Under the pieces are notes generated by a model that saw only the letters and a list, made by a program, of their open reading frames with translations, did no database searches and had not been told where the DNA came from. DNA of 13,385 bases from assembly GCA_900313745.1 (NCBI GenBank), contig OMSM01000329.1, positions 1-13,385 on the forward strand. The letters are read 5' to 3'. Position numbers and translations under genes: made by a program. Shown here piece after piece: positions 5,446 to 12,386 of the stretch; position 1 is the stretch's first letter, and each line of letters begins with the position of its first letter. The stretch is from an uncultured Lachnospiraceae bacterium (GTDB lineage Bacteria > Bacillota > Clostridia > Lachnospirales > Lachnospiraceae).

Positions 5446-5949
5446 ATGAACCTCGATTACGGCTGTCTGGAAGTGGTAGTTAAGCGCAGAAACAACCCGA
5501 TGCTCAAGGTCTTAAACGTTCTGCTTATTGCGCTTGCCGTCGCGCTGATCGTCATTGGCCTGGCTCCCGGAATGTGGGTCCTCCTCATCGCAGGTATTGC
5601 CTGCGGCGTGGGGGCTTTTTTCGTGCAGAGGGATATTGACGTCGAGTATGAGTATTCCTATGTCGAGAAGGAGCTCCGTGTTGCCAAGATCATGAAGAAA
5701 TCCGCCAGGAAGGATCTGGGGAAGTACGATCTTGATAAGCTTGAGATCGGAGCCCCGATTAACTCCTACAGGCTGGACAATGCCAGGCACAAGACCGTGA
5801 AGACCCTGGATTACAGTTCCCGCGAGGAGAAGAAGCCCGATCCCCGCTATGAGCTGTATCTCAGCGAGGAAAAACTCATCATCGAGCCGAATGAGGACCT
5901 GAAAAAGGTGTTAAGGCAGGCCTTCCCTCATAAGTTTTATACGGATTAA
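5446..5949 (+). CDS. Two-TM protein, DUF6106-like
   Basis: 167 residues when started at ATG 5446, which is preceded by a strong AAAGGAG (5434-5440). The reading frame is open back to 5335, but the upstream part overlaps the predicted promoter and has no ribosome-binding site, so I reject the longer form. Two hydrophobic segments lie at about 22-39 and 42-60, separated by a PGM turn, placing both ends in the cytoplasm. The remainder is soluble and charged: RDIDVEYEYSYVEKEL (62-77) and YELYLSEEKLIIEPNED (135-151) suggest a beta-rich, PH-like domain. The layout and phrases such as DVEYEY and EPNE recall DUF6106 proteins of Lachnospiraceae. Function unknown. It ends nine bases before guaB and shares that operon. 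Confidence 0.8.
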   Translation: MNLDYGCLEVVVKRRNNPMLKVLNVLLIALAVALIVIGLAPGMWVLLIAGIACGVGAFFVQRDIDVEYEYSYVEKELRVAKIMKKSARKDLGKYDLDKLEIGAPINSYRLDNARHKTVKTLDYSSREEKKPDPRYELYLSEEKLIIEPNEDLKKVLRQAFPHKFYTD

Positions 5950-5958
5950 GGAGGAAGC

Positions 5959-7416
5959 ATGGCTAAGATCATTGGCGAAGGCATCACATTTGATGATGTG
6001 CTGCTGGTACCGGCCTATTCGCAGGTCGTGCCGAACGAGGTGGATGTGACCACCAATCTCACTGCCCGCATCAGGCTCAACATTCCCATGATGAGCGCCG
6101 GTATGGACACCGTCACGGAGAGCGCGATGGCGATCGCGATGGCGAGGCAGGGCGGCATCGGCATCATTCACAAGAATATGTCCATCGAAGCCCAGGCCGA
6201 GGAAGTGGACAAGGTCAAACGCTCGGAGAACGGCGTTATTTCCGATCCCTTCTTCCTCTCCCCTGAACATACGCTTCAGGATGCGGAGGCGCTGATGCGC
6301 AAGTTCCGCATTTCCGGCGTCCCGATCACCGAAGGGCGCAGGCTGGTCGGCATCATCACCAACCGCGATCTTAAGTTTGAGGAGGATTTCTCAAAGAAGA
6401 TCCGTGAGTGCATGACCCACGAGAACCTGATTACCGCTCCGGCGGGGATTACGCTGGAAGAGGCGAAGAAGATCCTCGCAAAGTCAAAAAAGGAAAAACT
6501 GATCCTCGTGGACGAGGATTACAACCTGGCCGGCCTGATCACCGTAAAGGATATCGAGAAGAACATCAAGTACCCGCTCTCCGCGAAGGATCCCCAGGGA
6601 AGGCTCCTGTGCGGCGCGGCAGTCGGCATCAGCGCCAACGTGCTTGACCGCGTGAGCGCCCTGGTCGACGCAAAGGTTGACGTGGTGGTTCTGGACAGTG
6701 CCCACGGCCATTCGGAGAATGTTCTGCGCTGCCTCAGAATGATCAAGGAGAAGTATCCGGATCTGGATGTCATCGCCGGAAACGTCGCGACCGGAGAGGG
6801 CACGAAGGCATTGATCGAGGCCGGCGCGGATGCGGTCAAGGTCGGAATAGGCCCCGGCTCCATCTGTACCACCCGCGTGGTCACCGGTATCGGCGTTCCG
6901 CAGATCACGGCTGTCATGGAGAGCTATGAGGTCGCCGAGAAATACGGAATCCCGATTATCGCGGACGGCGGCATCAAGTACTCCGGAGACATGACCAAAG
7001 CACTTGCGGCCGGCGGAAGCGTCTGCATGATGGGCTCCATCTTCGCGGGCTGCGACGAGAGCCCGGGAGCATTCGAGCTTTATCAGGGCAGGAAGTACAA
7101 GGTCTACCGCGGAATGGGCTCCATCTCCGCGATGGAGAACGGCTCCAGGGACCGCTACTTCCAGGAGAACGCAAAGAAACTTGTTCCCGAGGGCGTCGAG
7201 GGGCGCGTGGCATACAAGGGCATGGTGGAAGACACGGTGTTCCAGCTGATCGGCGGTATCCGCTCCGGAATGGGATACTGCGGCGCGAAGGATTTAAAGA
7301 CGCTGCGCGAGACCGGACGCTTTATGAAGATTACCGCTGCCTCCTTGAAGGAGAGCCATCCTCACGACATCCAGATTACCAAGGAAGCGCCGAACTATTC
7401 CTCCGATGAGGGCTGA
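5959..7416 (+). CDS. guaB: Inosine-5'-monophosphate dehydrogenase
   Basis: Oxidises IMP to XMP with NAD+, the committed step of guanine nucleotide synthesis. 485 residues, the normal length. The barrel begins with TFDDVLLVPAYS (10-21). Two CBS domains are inserted at about 95-205 and are the usual site of nucleotide control. DSAHGHS (246-252) and IGPGSICTTR (297-306) follow; the catalytic Cys is residue 303. The flap region contains YRGMGSISAM. The start is set by AAGGAGG nine bases before the ATG, partly overlapping the stop of the preceding gene. No purine riboswitch is visible in the short leader of the operon. It is followed by glnS after a 6-base gap. Confidence 0.97.
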   Translation: MAKIIGEGITFDDVLLVPAYSQVVPNEVDVTTNLTARIRLNIPMMSAGMDTVTESAMAIAMARQGGIGIIHKNMSIEAQAEEVDKVKRSENGVISDPFFLSPEHTLQDAEALMRKFRISGVPITEGRRLVGIITNRDLKFEEDFSKKIRECMTHENLITAPAGITLEEAKKILAKSKKEKLILVDEDYNLAGLITVKDIEKNIKYPLSAKDPQGRLLCGAAVGISANVLDRVSALVDAKVDVVVLDSAHGHSENVLRCLRMIKEKYPDLDVIAGNVATGEGTKALIEAGADAVKVGIGPGSICTTRVVTGIGVPQITAVMESYEVAEKYGIPIIADGGIKYSGDMTKALAAGGSVCMMGSIFAGCDESPGAFELYQGRKYKVYRGMGSISAMENGSRDRYFQENAKKLVPEGVEGRVAYKGMVEDTVFQLIGGIRSGMGYCGAKDLKTLRETGRFMKITAASLKESHPHDIQITKEAPNYSSDEG

Positions 7417-7422
7417 TCATTT

Positions 7423-9084
7423 ATGGAAGAGAAGAGCAGGAATTTTATCGAGCAGTTTATTGACCAGGACCTGGCGGAGGGCGTCTACGACCGTGTGCAG
7501 ACCCGCTTCCCGCCCGAGCCCAACGGTTATCTGCATATCGGGCACGCCAAATCCATACTTCTGAATTACGGCATCGCGAAGGAGTACGGCGGAAAATTCA
7601 GCCTCCGCTTCGACGACACGAATCCGACCAAGGAGAAGAATGAGTTCGTCGAGTCCATCGAGCGGGATGTGCGCTGGCTCGGGGCGGACTTTGAGGACAG
7701 GCTCTTTTTCGCCTCGGATTATTTCGACAAGATGTACGAGGTCGCGCTGATCCTGATTAAGCAGGGCAAGGCCTATGTGTCCGACCTTACCGCGGACGAG
7801 ATCAGGGAGTACCGCGGGACTCTGACCGAGCCGGGCCGCAACGACCCGAACCGGGACAGGAGCGTGGAGGAGAATCTCGACCTCTTCACGAGAATGAGGG
7901 ACGGCGAGTTTGCGGACGGGGAGAAGACCCTGAGGGCCAGAATCGACATGGCGAGCCCCAACATCAACATGCGCGATCCCATACTGTACCGCGTAGCACA
8001 CCTCGCTCACCAGCACACCGGCGACAAGTGGTGCATCTATCCGATGTACGATTTCGCCCATCCGCTGGAGGATGCCTTCGAGGGAGTGACACACTCGCTC
8101 TGCACCCTGGAGTTCGAGGATCACCGGCCGCTCTACGACTGGGTCGTCCGCGAGCCGGGAATCTTCCCGAATCCCCCCCGTCAGATTGAGTTTTCCAAGA
8201 TGTATCTCACCAACGTGGTGACCGGAAAGCGCTACATCAAGCGCCTGGTGGAGCAGGGAATTGTGGACGGCTGGGACGATCCCCGCCTGGTCTCCATCTC
8301 CGGCCTGCGCAGAAGGGGCTTCACGCCTTCCTCCATCGCGAAGTTCGTGGAGCTGTGCGGAATCTCCAAGAGCCAGGCGTCAGCCGATTACGCGGCTCTC
8401 GAGTACTGCATCCGCGAGGACTTAAAGAACGATTCCAGGCGGATGATGGCCGTGCTGGATCCCGTGAAGCTGGTGATCGACAACTATCCCGAGGGGCAGG
8501 TCGAGTACCTTACTGTGGAGAATAACAAGGAGAATCCGGAGCTGGGCAGCCGAGAGGTTCCCTTCACGAAGGAACTCTTTGTGGAGCGCGAGGATTTCAT
8601 GGCGGAGCCGGTGAAGAAGTACTTCCGCCTGTTCCCCGGCAATGAGGTCCGCCTGATGAACGCCTATTTTGTCACGTGCACGGGGTACGAGACCGATGAA
8701 AACGGCATGGTATCGGTGATCCACGCGACATATGATCCCGATACCCGCGGGGGCGACAGCCCGGACGGCCGAAAGGTGAAGGGCACAATCCACTGGGTAT
8801 CCGCCTCGGAGGGCGTTCCCATCGAGGTCAGGCTCTACGAGAACATCATCGATGAGGAGAAGGGCGTATACAATGAGGACGGTTCGCTGAACCTCAATCC
8901 GAATTCCCTCACCGTGTGCCATGCCGTCGGCGAACCGGAGCTTGGCCGCGCAAAGGTCTATGACCGCTTCCAGTTCGTGCGCAGCGGCTTCTTCTGTGTG
9001 GACAGCAAGGATTCGGAGGAAGGGAAGCCGGTGTACAACCGCATCGTTTCCCTGAAGAGCTCCTTTGTACTGCCGAAGCAGTGA
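7423..9084 (+). CDS. glnS: Glutaminyl-tRNA synthetase
   Basis: Charges tRNA-Gln directly with glutamine. 553 residues, the size of bacterial GlnRS. The class I signature PPEPNGYLHIGHAKSI lies at 30-45 with HIGH at 38-41, and WDDPRLVSISGLRRRGF follows the second active-site loop; the C-terminal half is the two-barrel anticodon-binding domain (for example DPDTRGGDSPDGRKVKGTIHW). GlnRS rather than GluRS is shown by PEPNGYLHIGH and this barrel domain. The KMSKS-equivalent loop reads VVTGKR (265-270) where Escherichia coli GlnRS has VMSKRK; the key Lys (K269) is kept, while Met-Ser is Thr-Gly. Many Bacillota lack GlnRS and use GatCAB, so this gene hints at direct glutaminylation, possibly beside GatCAB. 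A GAGGG inside the end of guaB serves as ribosome-binding site. Confidence 0.95.
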   Translation: MEEKSRNFIEQFIDQDLAEGVYDRVQTRFPPEPNGYLHIGHAKSILLNYGIAKEYGGKFSLRFDDTNPTKEKNEFVESIERDVRWLGADFEDRLFFASDYFDKMYEVALILIKQGKAYVSDLTADEIREYRGTLTEPGRNDPNRDRSVEENLDLFTRMRDGEFADGEKTLRARIDMASPNINMRDPILYRVAHLAHQHTGDKWCIYPMYDFAHPLEDAFEGVTHSLCTLEFEDHRPLYDWVVREPGIFPNPPRQIEFSKMYLTNVVTGKRYIKRLVEQGIVDGWDDPRLVSISGLRRRGFTPSSIAKFVELCGISKSQASADYAALEYCIREDLKNDSRRMMAVLDPVKLVIDNYPEGQVEYLTVENNKENPELGSREVPFTKELFVEREDFMAEPVKKYFRLFPGNEVRLMNAYFVTCTGYETDENGMVSVIHATYDPDTRGGDSPDGRKVKGTIHWVSASEGVPIEVRLYENIIDEEKGVYNEDGSLNLNPNSLTVCHAVGEPELGRAKVYDRFQFVRSGFFCVDSKDSEEGKPVYNRIVSLKSSFVLPKQ

Positions 9085-9117
9085 CCAGCTGCAAGGCGCT
9101 GTTAACGGGCGGTTCCT

Positions 9118-10599
9118 ATGGAATTGGAGATTAACCTGATCCAGGGCGGCCCGCCGCTGTATGACCAGATTTACGGGCATATCCGGGACGCCATAAGGAC
9201 AGGAGAACTGAAGACGGGCGAGCGCATCCCTTCGACGCGCTCGCTCGCGTCTTATCTGAATATCGCGCGCAGCACGGTCACCACGGCATATGACCAGCTG
9301 CTTTCCGAGGGCTATATCGAGTCGAGGCCTCAGCGCGGCTACTTCGTAGCGGATCTCGCCGGGCTTGACTACATGCCCTTCGGCCGGGATGAGGAGGATA
9401 CCTCTCCCGATACCGCAGCCCTGCCCGCAAAGGGGACCGGGGAAGAGGAGCATATCGATTTCTCGCCCCGAAGCATCGATCTTAAGTTTTTCCCCTTCAG
9501 CACCTGGGCAAAACTTACCCGCAGCGCACTGACGAACGGGGCGGCGGAGATGTTCTCCATGGGCGACGCGCAGGGCGATCTGCCGCTCAGGGCGACCATA
9601 GCGCGGTCGCTCCTGCTCTCCAGAGGTGTCCACTGTTCCCCGGAGGACATCGTGGTCGGCGCGGGAAACGACTATCTGCTGCTTCTCTTAAGCCGCCTGC
9701 TCGGGGAGGGAAGGACTGCCGGGATGGAGTATGTAAGCTATGTCCGGGCGTCCAGGGTGCTTTACCGGGCGGGGGTTGATGTCAGGCCGGTGGCGATAGA
9801 CAGCCGGGGGATGTCCGTGGAGTCCTTAAGGGCATCCGGTGCCGATGTGGCCTATGTCATGCCATCGCATCAGTTTCCCACGGGAATCGTCATGCCGGTG
9901 GGCAGACGCTCGGAGCTGCTTTACTGGGCTGCGGAGAAGGACCGGTACATTATCGAGGACGACTACGACTCCGAGTTCCGGTACCGGGGAAGGCCGATTC
10001 CTCCGATGAAGGCGTCGGACAGCCTGGGAAAGGTGATCTATCTCGGAACATTCTCCAAGTCCATTGCACCTGCGATCCGGGTGAGCTTTATGGTGCTCCC
10101 CCGTCACCTCGCGGAAGTGTTCGGAAGGGAGTACAGGGTTTTTTCCTCGACGGTCTCAAGGCTGGACCAGAGGGTGCTGACCGCCTATATCGGCGAGGGA
10201 TATCTGGAGCGGAGCGTGAACCGGGTGCGGAAAGCCTACAGGATTAAACATGACTGCCTTCTGGAGAGCTTAAGAGGCCTTCCGCCCGGATATGCCATCC
10301 GCGGCGCGGACGCGGGACTCCACCTGATTGTTGAGGAGGAGGAACCTGCCGGTCCGGAGGCGGCATCGGAAAGGGAGAGAGAAGTAGCCCTTCTTGCAGG
10401 AAAGCGGGGAGTGCGCGTATATCCGGTGAGCGACGACCTTATTGATTCCGCGAGGAACCTCAGCTGGCTGAAGAGAGAGGTCGGAAAGCTGAAGCCCGCA
10501 TGGGTGCTGGGATACGCGGCACTGGATGAAGGACAGATAAAGAGGGGAACGGATATTTTCAGGGAATGCCTGGAGGAGGCTCCCGCACGGAGGATCTGA
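9118..10599 (+). CDS. MocR/PdxR-type transcriptional regulator (GntR HTH plus aminotransferase-like domain)
   Basis: 493 residues with the typical two-part layout. A GntR winged helix occupies about 1-75 (PLYDQIYGHIRDAIRTGEL, then PSTRSLASYLNIARSTV and IESRPQRGYFV). A fold type I aminotransferase-like domain follows from about 113 to 480. EDDYDSEFRYRG contains the Asp that contacts the PLP ring nitrogen, and GTFSKSIAPAIR holds the Schiff-base Lys at residue 314, so PLP binding is likely. MocR proteins usually control PLP, GABA or amino-acid genes and often lie divergent from their target. Here no pdxS/pdxT is in view and the gene runs in the same direction, 33 bases after glnS. Its target is therefore unknown. 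The ribosome-binding site is weak (GGGCGG before the ATG). Confidence 0.93.
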   Translation: MELEINLIQGGPPLYDQIYGHIRDAIRTGELKTGERIPSTRSLASYLNIARSTVTTAYDQLLSEGYIESRPQRGYFVADLAGLDYMPFGRDEEDTSPDTAALPAKGTGEEEHIDFSPRSIDLKFFPFSTWAKLTRSALTNGAAEMFSMGDAQGDLPLRATIARSLLLSRGVHCSPEDIVVGAGNDYLLLLLSRLLGEGRTAGMEYVSYVRASRVLYRAGVDVRPVAIDSRGMSVESLRASGADVAYVMPSHQFPTGIVMPVGRRSELLYWAAEKDRYIIEDDYDSEFRYRGRPIPPMKASDSLGKVIYLGTFSKSIAPAIRVSFMVLPRHLAEVFGREYRVFSSTVSRLDQRVLTAYIGEGYLERSVNRVRKAYRIKHDCLLESLRGLPPGYAIRGADAGLHLIVEEEEPAGPEAASEREREVALLAGKRGVRVYPVSDDLIDSARNLSWLKREVGKLKPAWVLGYAALDEGQIKRGTDIFRECLEEAPARRI

Positions 10600-10602
10600 T
10601 CA

Positions 10603-11373
10603 ATGAAGGAAAAACTGTACACCATTCCGCTTAACGACGCGGTAGATGCCAACGACGAGTGCCCGCTCTGCTTTGCGGAGCGGAAGATTGACCATGATCT
10701 TCTGGATTTCACGCTCGGACATGCCGCATCCTATATGGAGAGTGACATCCGCGAGATGACGGATCTGGAAGGATTCTGCAGGATGCATTTCAAGGAGCTT
10801 TACGATTACGGCAATGCCCTCGGCAACGGGTGGATTCTTTCCACACACATCCGGAGAATGAAGAAGCAGCTGGACGAGGAAATCGCGAAGCACGAGCCGG
10901 GAAAGACCCCGATGTTCTCCCGTTTCCGCAGGCAGGAAGCGCAGGCGGAGAGAAGCGATTCCGTGGCAGCATGGGCAGCGGAGAAGGAACGCTCCTGCTA
11001 CATCTGCCGCCAGAAGGAGGAGACGCTTGACCGCTATGTCGATACCTTTTTCCATCTCTGGGAGAAGGATGATGCCTTCCGGGAGAAGATAAGGAAGGGA
11101 AAGGGGTTCTGCCTCACCCACTTCGGCATGCTCTGCGAGGCAGCGGAGACAAAGCTTCCCGACCGGAAGAAAAAGGAGTTCTACGATGTGGTCTTTGAGA
11201 GAATGCAGACGAATCTCGACAGGATCACGGAGGACGTGGACTGGCTAGTGAAGAAATTCGACCATGTCTACGCAGACGCGGACTGGAAGAATTCCAGGGA
11301 TGCCATCCAGCGGGGCATGCAGAAGATGAAGGGCGGGTACCCCGCGGATGAGCCTCACAAGATGAAGAAATAA
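10603..11373 (+). CDS. DUF6062-like protein with duplicated Cys/His motifs
   Basis: 256 residues, soluble, no membrane segment or signal peptide. Two related halves are seen: C20-x2-C23, then 35 residues, then C59-x2-H62 (GFCRMHF); and C132-x2-C135, then 34 residues, then C170-x2-H173 (GFCLTHF). The equal spacing suggests an internal duplication with two Cys3His metal sites, probably zinc. The opening MKEKLYTIPLNDAV and this layout match my recollection of DUF6062 from Lachnospiraceae. No function is known to me. A long basic and acidic linker (about 83-128) separates the halves. The start lies three bases after the MocR stop, with GGAGG (10589-10593) nine bases upstream, so translation is closely linked to that gene. 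It converges on the tetR gene with 27 bases between them and no visible terminator. Confidence 0.82.
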   Translation: MKEKLYTIPLNDAVDANDECPLCFAERKIDHDLLDFTLGHAASYMESDIREMTDLEGFCRMHFKELYDYGNALGNGWILSTHIRRMKKQLDEEIAKHEPGKTPMFSRFRRQEAQAERSDSVAAWAAEKERSCYICRQKEETLDRYVDTFFHLWEKDDAFREKIRKGKGFCLTHFGMLCEAAETKLPDRKKKEFYDVVFERMQTNLDRITEDVDWLVKKFDHVYADADWKNSRDAIQRGMQKMKGGYPADEPHKMKK

Positions 11374-11400
11374 CGGCAGCTGATCAGTCCGGCATCCGCC

Positions 11401-12024
11401 TTATTCCGATCTTTTCCCGTAGCTGAATTTCAGGAGGTTCTCCGCAAGGTCGATCCCGGAGATGATGTCGTCGGAGAGCTTTAGCGGGTCGAAGTCCTTC
11501 TCGGCGAGCCGGTCCTTCATGAGCCCGGTCCTCGAGTAGTGAAGGAGCTTCGTCAGTTTTGTCACGTCGGAGGGGCGGGGGAAGAGGGAGCGGTCGGCGC
11601 CCGAAATCAGGCCCTCGACGCAGGAGGCCAGGTCATCCTTCTTCTCGCGCACGACCTCGGCAGCCTCCGCGTCCTGTTCGCGGCCGGCGGTGTCGAGGAA
11701 GAGGAATATATAAGGGTACTGGCGCATCAGGTCGGTCTCCGCGGCGGTGATCATGCGCTGCAGGCGGAAATAGTCGGACTCGTCCCTCGGGACGCCGGAC
11801 TTGAGTTCAACGATGGCATAGCGGGTCGCGTAATCAAAGAGGAAGGCATAGAGACTGATCTTGCTTCCGAAGTAATGGAAGAGAAGCCCCTTGCTGATGC
11901 CTGCCTCGGTGATAATCTCATCGGTGCTTGCGCGGCGGTAGCCGTTTAAAGCGAAGACCTTGAGGGCTGCGTTGATGATTCTGTCCTGCTTCTCCTTGCG
12001 GAGATCGAAGAATTTCTCATTCAT
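11401..12024 (-). CDS. TetR/AcrR-family transcriptional regulator
   Basis: 207 residues, a normal TetR length. The N-terminal DNA-binding domain covers about 12-58, with AALKVFALNGYRRASTDEI leading to the helix-turn-helix TEAGISKGLLFHYFGSK (39-55), the classic TetR pattern. The C-terminal part (60-207) is helical and not similar enough to any subgroup for a ligand to be named. The minus-strand GAGGT about eight bases before the ATG is the ribosome-binding site. A predicted promoter lies about 120 bases upstream, overlapped by an inverted repeat, which suggests autoregulation and perhaps control of the divergent Ala/Glu-rich gene at 12387. Nothing in the window looks like an efflux pump, the most frequent TetR target. 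Confidence 0.93.
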   Translation of the reverse strand: MNEKFFDLRKEKQDRIINAALKVFALNGYRRASTDEIITEAGISKGLLFHYFGSKISLYAFLFDYATRYAIVELKSGVPRDESDYFRLQRMITAAETDLMRQYPYIFLFLDTAGREQDAEAAEVVREKKDDLASCVEGLISGADRSLFPRPSDVTKLTKLLHYSRTGLMKDRLAEKDFDPLKLSDDIISGIDLAENLLKFSYGKRSE

Positions 12025-12092
12025 GGAACTGACCTCGGACCGGGCATAAAGGCATCAGTGCCGTGAACAGGATCGCGCTGCCCGGACGCCCA

Positions 12093-12142
12093 CGGAACTG
12101 TTCCGGCATTCCATGAGCGGCTTCTGTATTGACCGGAACAGT
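12093..12142. promoter_or_regulatory. Candidate TetR operator: paired inverted repeats
   Basis: ACTGTTCCGG (12097-12106) and CCGGAACAGT (12133-12142) are a perfect 10-bp inverted repeat 26 bp apart. The left arm is also inside a 13-bp palindrome CGGAAC-T-GTTCCG (12093-12105). A third related half-site, CCGTGAACAG, lies at 12061-12070. The right arm overlaps the -10 and start region of the predicted tetR promoter (12141-12169). The same arms could instead pair in the tetR leader RNA. Confidence 0.45.
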
Positions 12143-12169
12143 CATATCTTAACACAGAACCCGGTTAAA
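12141..12169 (-). promoter_or_regulatory. Predicted promoter of the tetR gene
   Basis: On the minus strand TTTAAC (plus 12164-12169), a 17-bp spacer and TATGAC (plus 12141-12146). Transcription would start near 12134, giving a leader of about 110 nt. Called by eye. Confidence 0.4.
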
Positions 12170-12212
12170 TTAAAGAACGGGGAAGGTTTTGTTAAAATAC
12201 CCTAAAACACCT

Positions 12213-12240
12213 TTTATTGGTTTTCAAAAAAGTGTATATT
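12213..12240 (+). promoter_or_regulatory. Predicted promoter of the Ala/Glu-rich gene
   Basis: TTTATT (12213-12218), a 16-bp spacer and TATATT (12235-12240). A second candidate is the extended -10 TGTTAAAAT (12190-12198) with a weak -35 at 12170-12175. Either gives a long leader of 140-180 nt. The choice between them is open. Confidence 0.4.
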
Positions 12241-12350
12241 TCACATAAACAGGGCTGCGGTATGGCTAGACCGCCGGCCCCGGAGTAAAGGGAGAAGCAG
12301 ACGTGCTTTGGCCCGCCTCCGGCTGGAACAAGTGGAGAAGGAAATGCCAT

Positions 12351-12367
12351 GCATCCGGAAAGGATGC
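12351..12367 (+). other. Leader hairpin before the Ala/Glu-rich gene
   Basis: GCATCC (12351-12356) and GGATGC (12362-12367) form a perfect 6-bp stem with the 5-nt loop GGAAA, ending eight bases before the AGGAGGG ribosome-binding site (12376-12382). It could affect translation start or mRNA stability. No T-run follows, so it is not a terminator. Confidence 0.35.
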
Positions 12368-12386
12368 GGCAGGTCAGGAGGGTATT

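Larger units (their letters stand above)
12025..12386. other. Divergent regulatory region between tetR and the Ala/Glu-rich gene
   Basis: A 362-base stretch with no convincing gene. Its right-hand middle part (about 12140-12250) is clearly AT-rich, with promoters predicted on both strands. The part near tetR is GC-rich and carries the inverted repeats at 12093-12142. The part before the plus-strand gene (12250-12386) is a long leader with a hairpin GCATCC (12351-12356) / GGATGC (12362-12367) just upstream of the ribosome-binding site. The frame of the plus gene stays open back to a GTG at 12303, discussed there. Confidence 0.6.

Noticed and set aside
8422..9633. Open frame (403 codons) on the minus strand across the glnS/MocR junction
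   Set aside because: It overlaps two well-supported genes antisense and its composition is that of a shadow frame.
11374..11400. Bidirectional terminator between the DUF6062-like gene and tetR
   Set aside because: Only a CTGATCAG palindrome is present; there is no GC-rich stem followed by a T-run on either strand.
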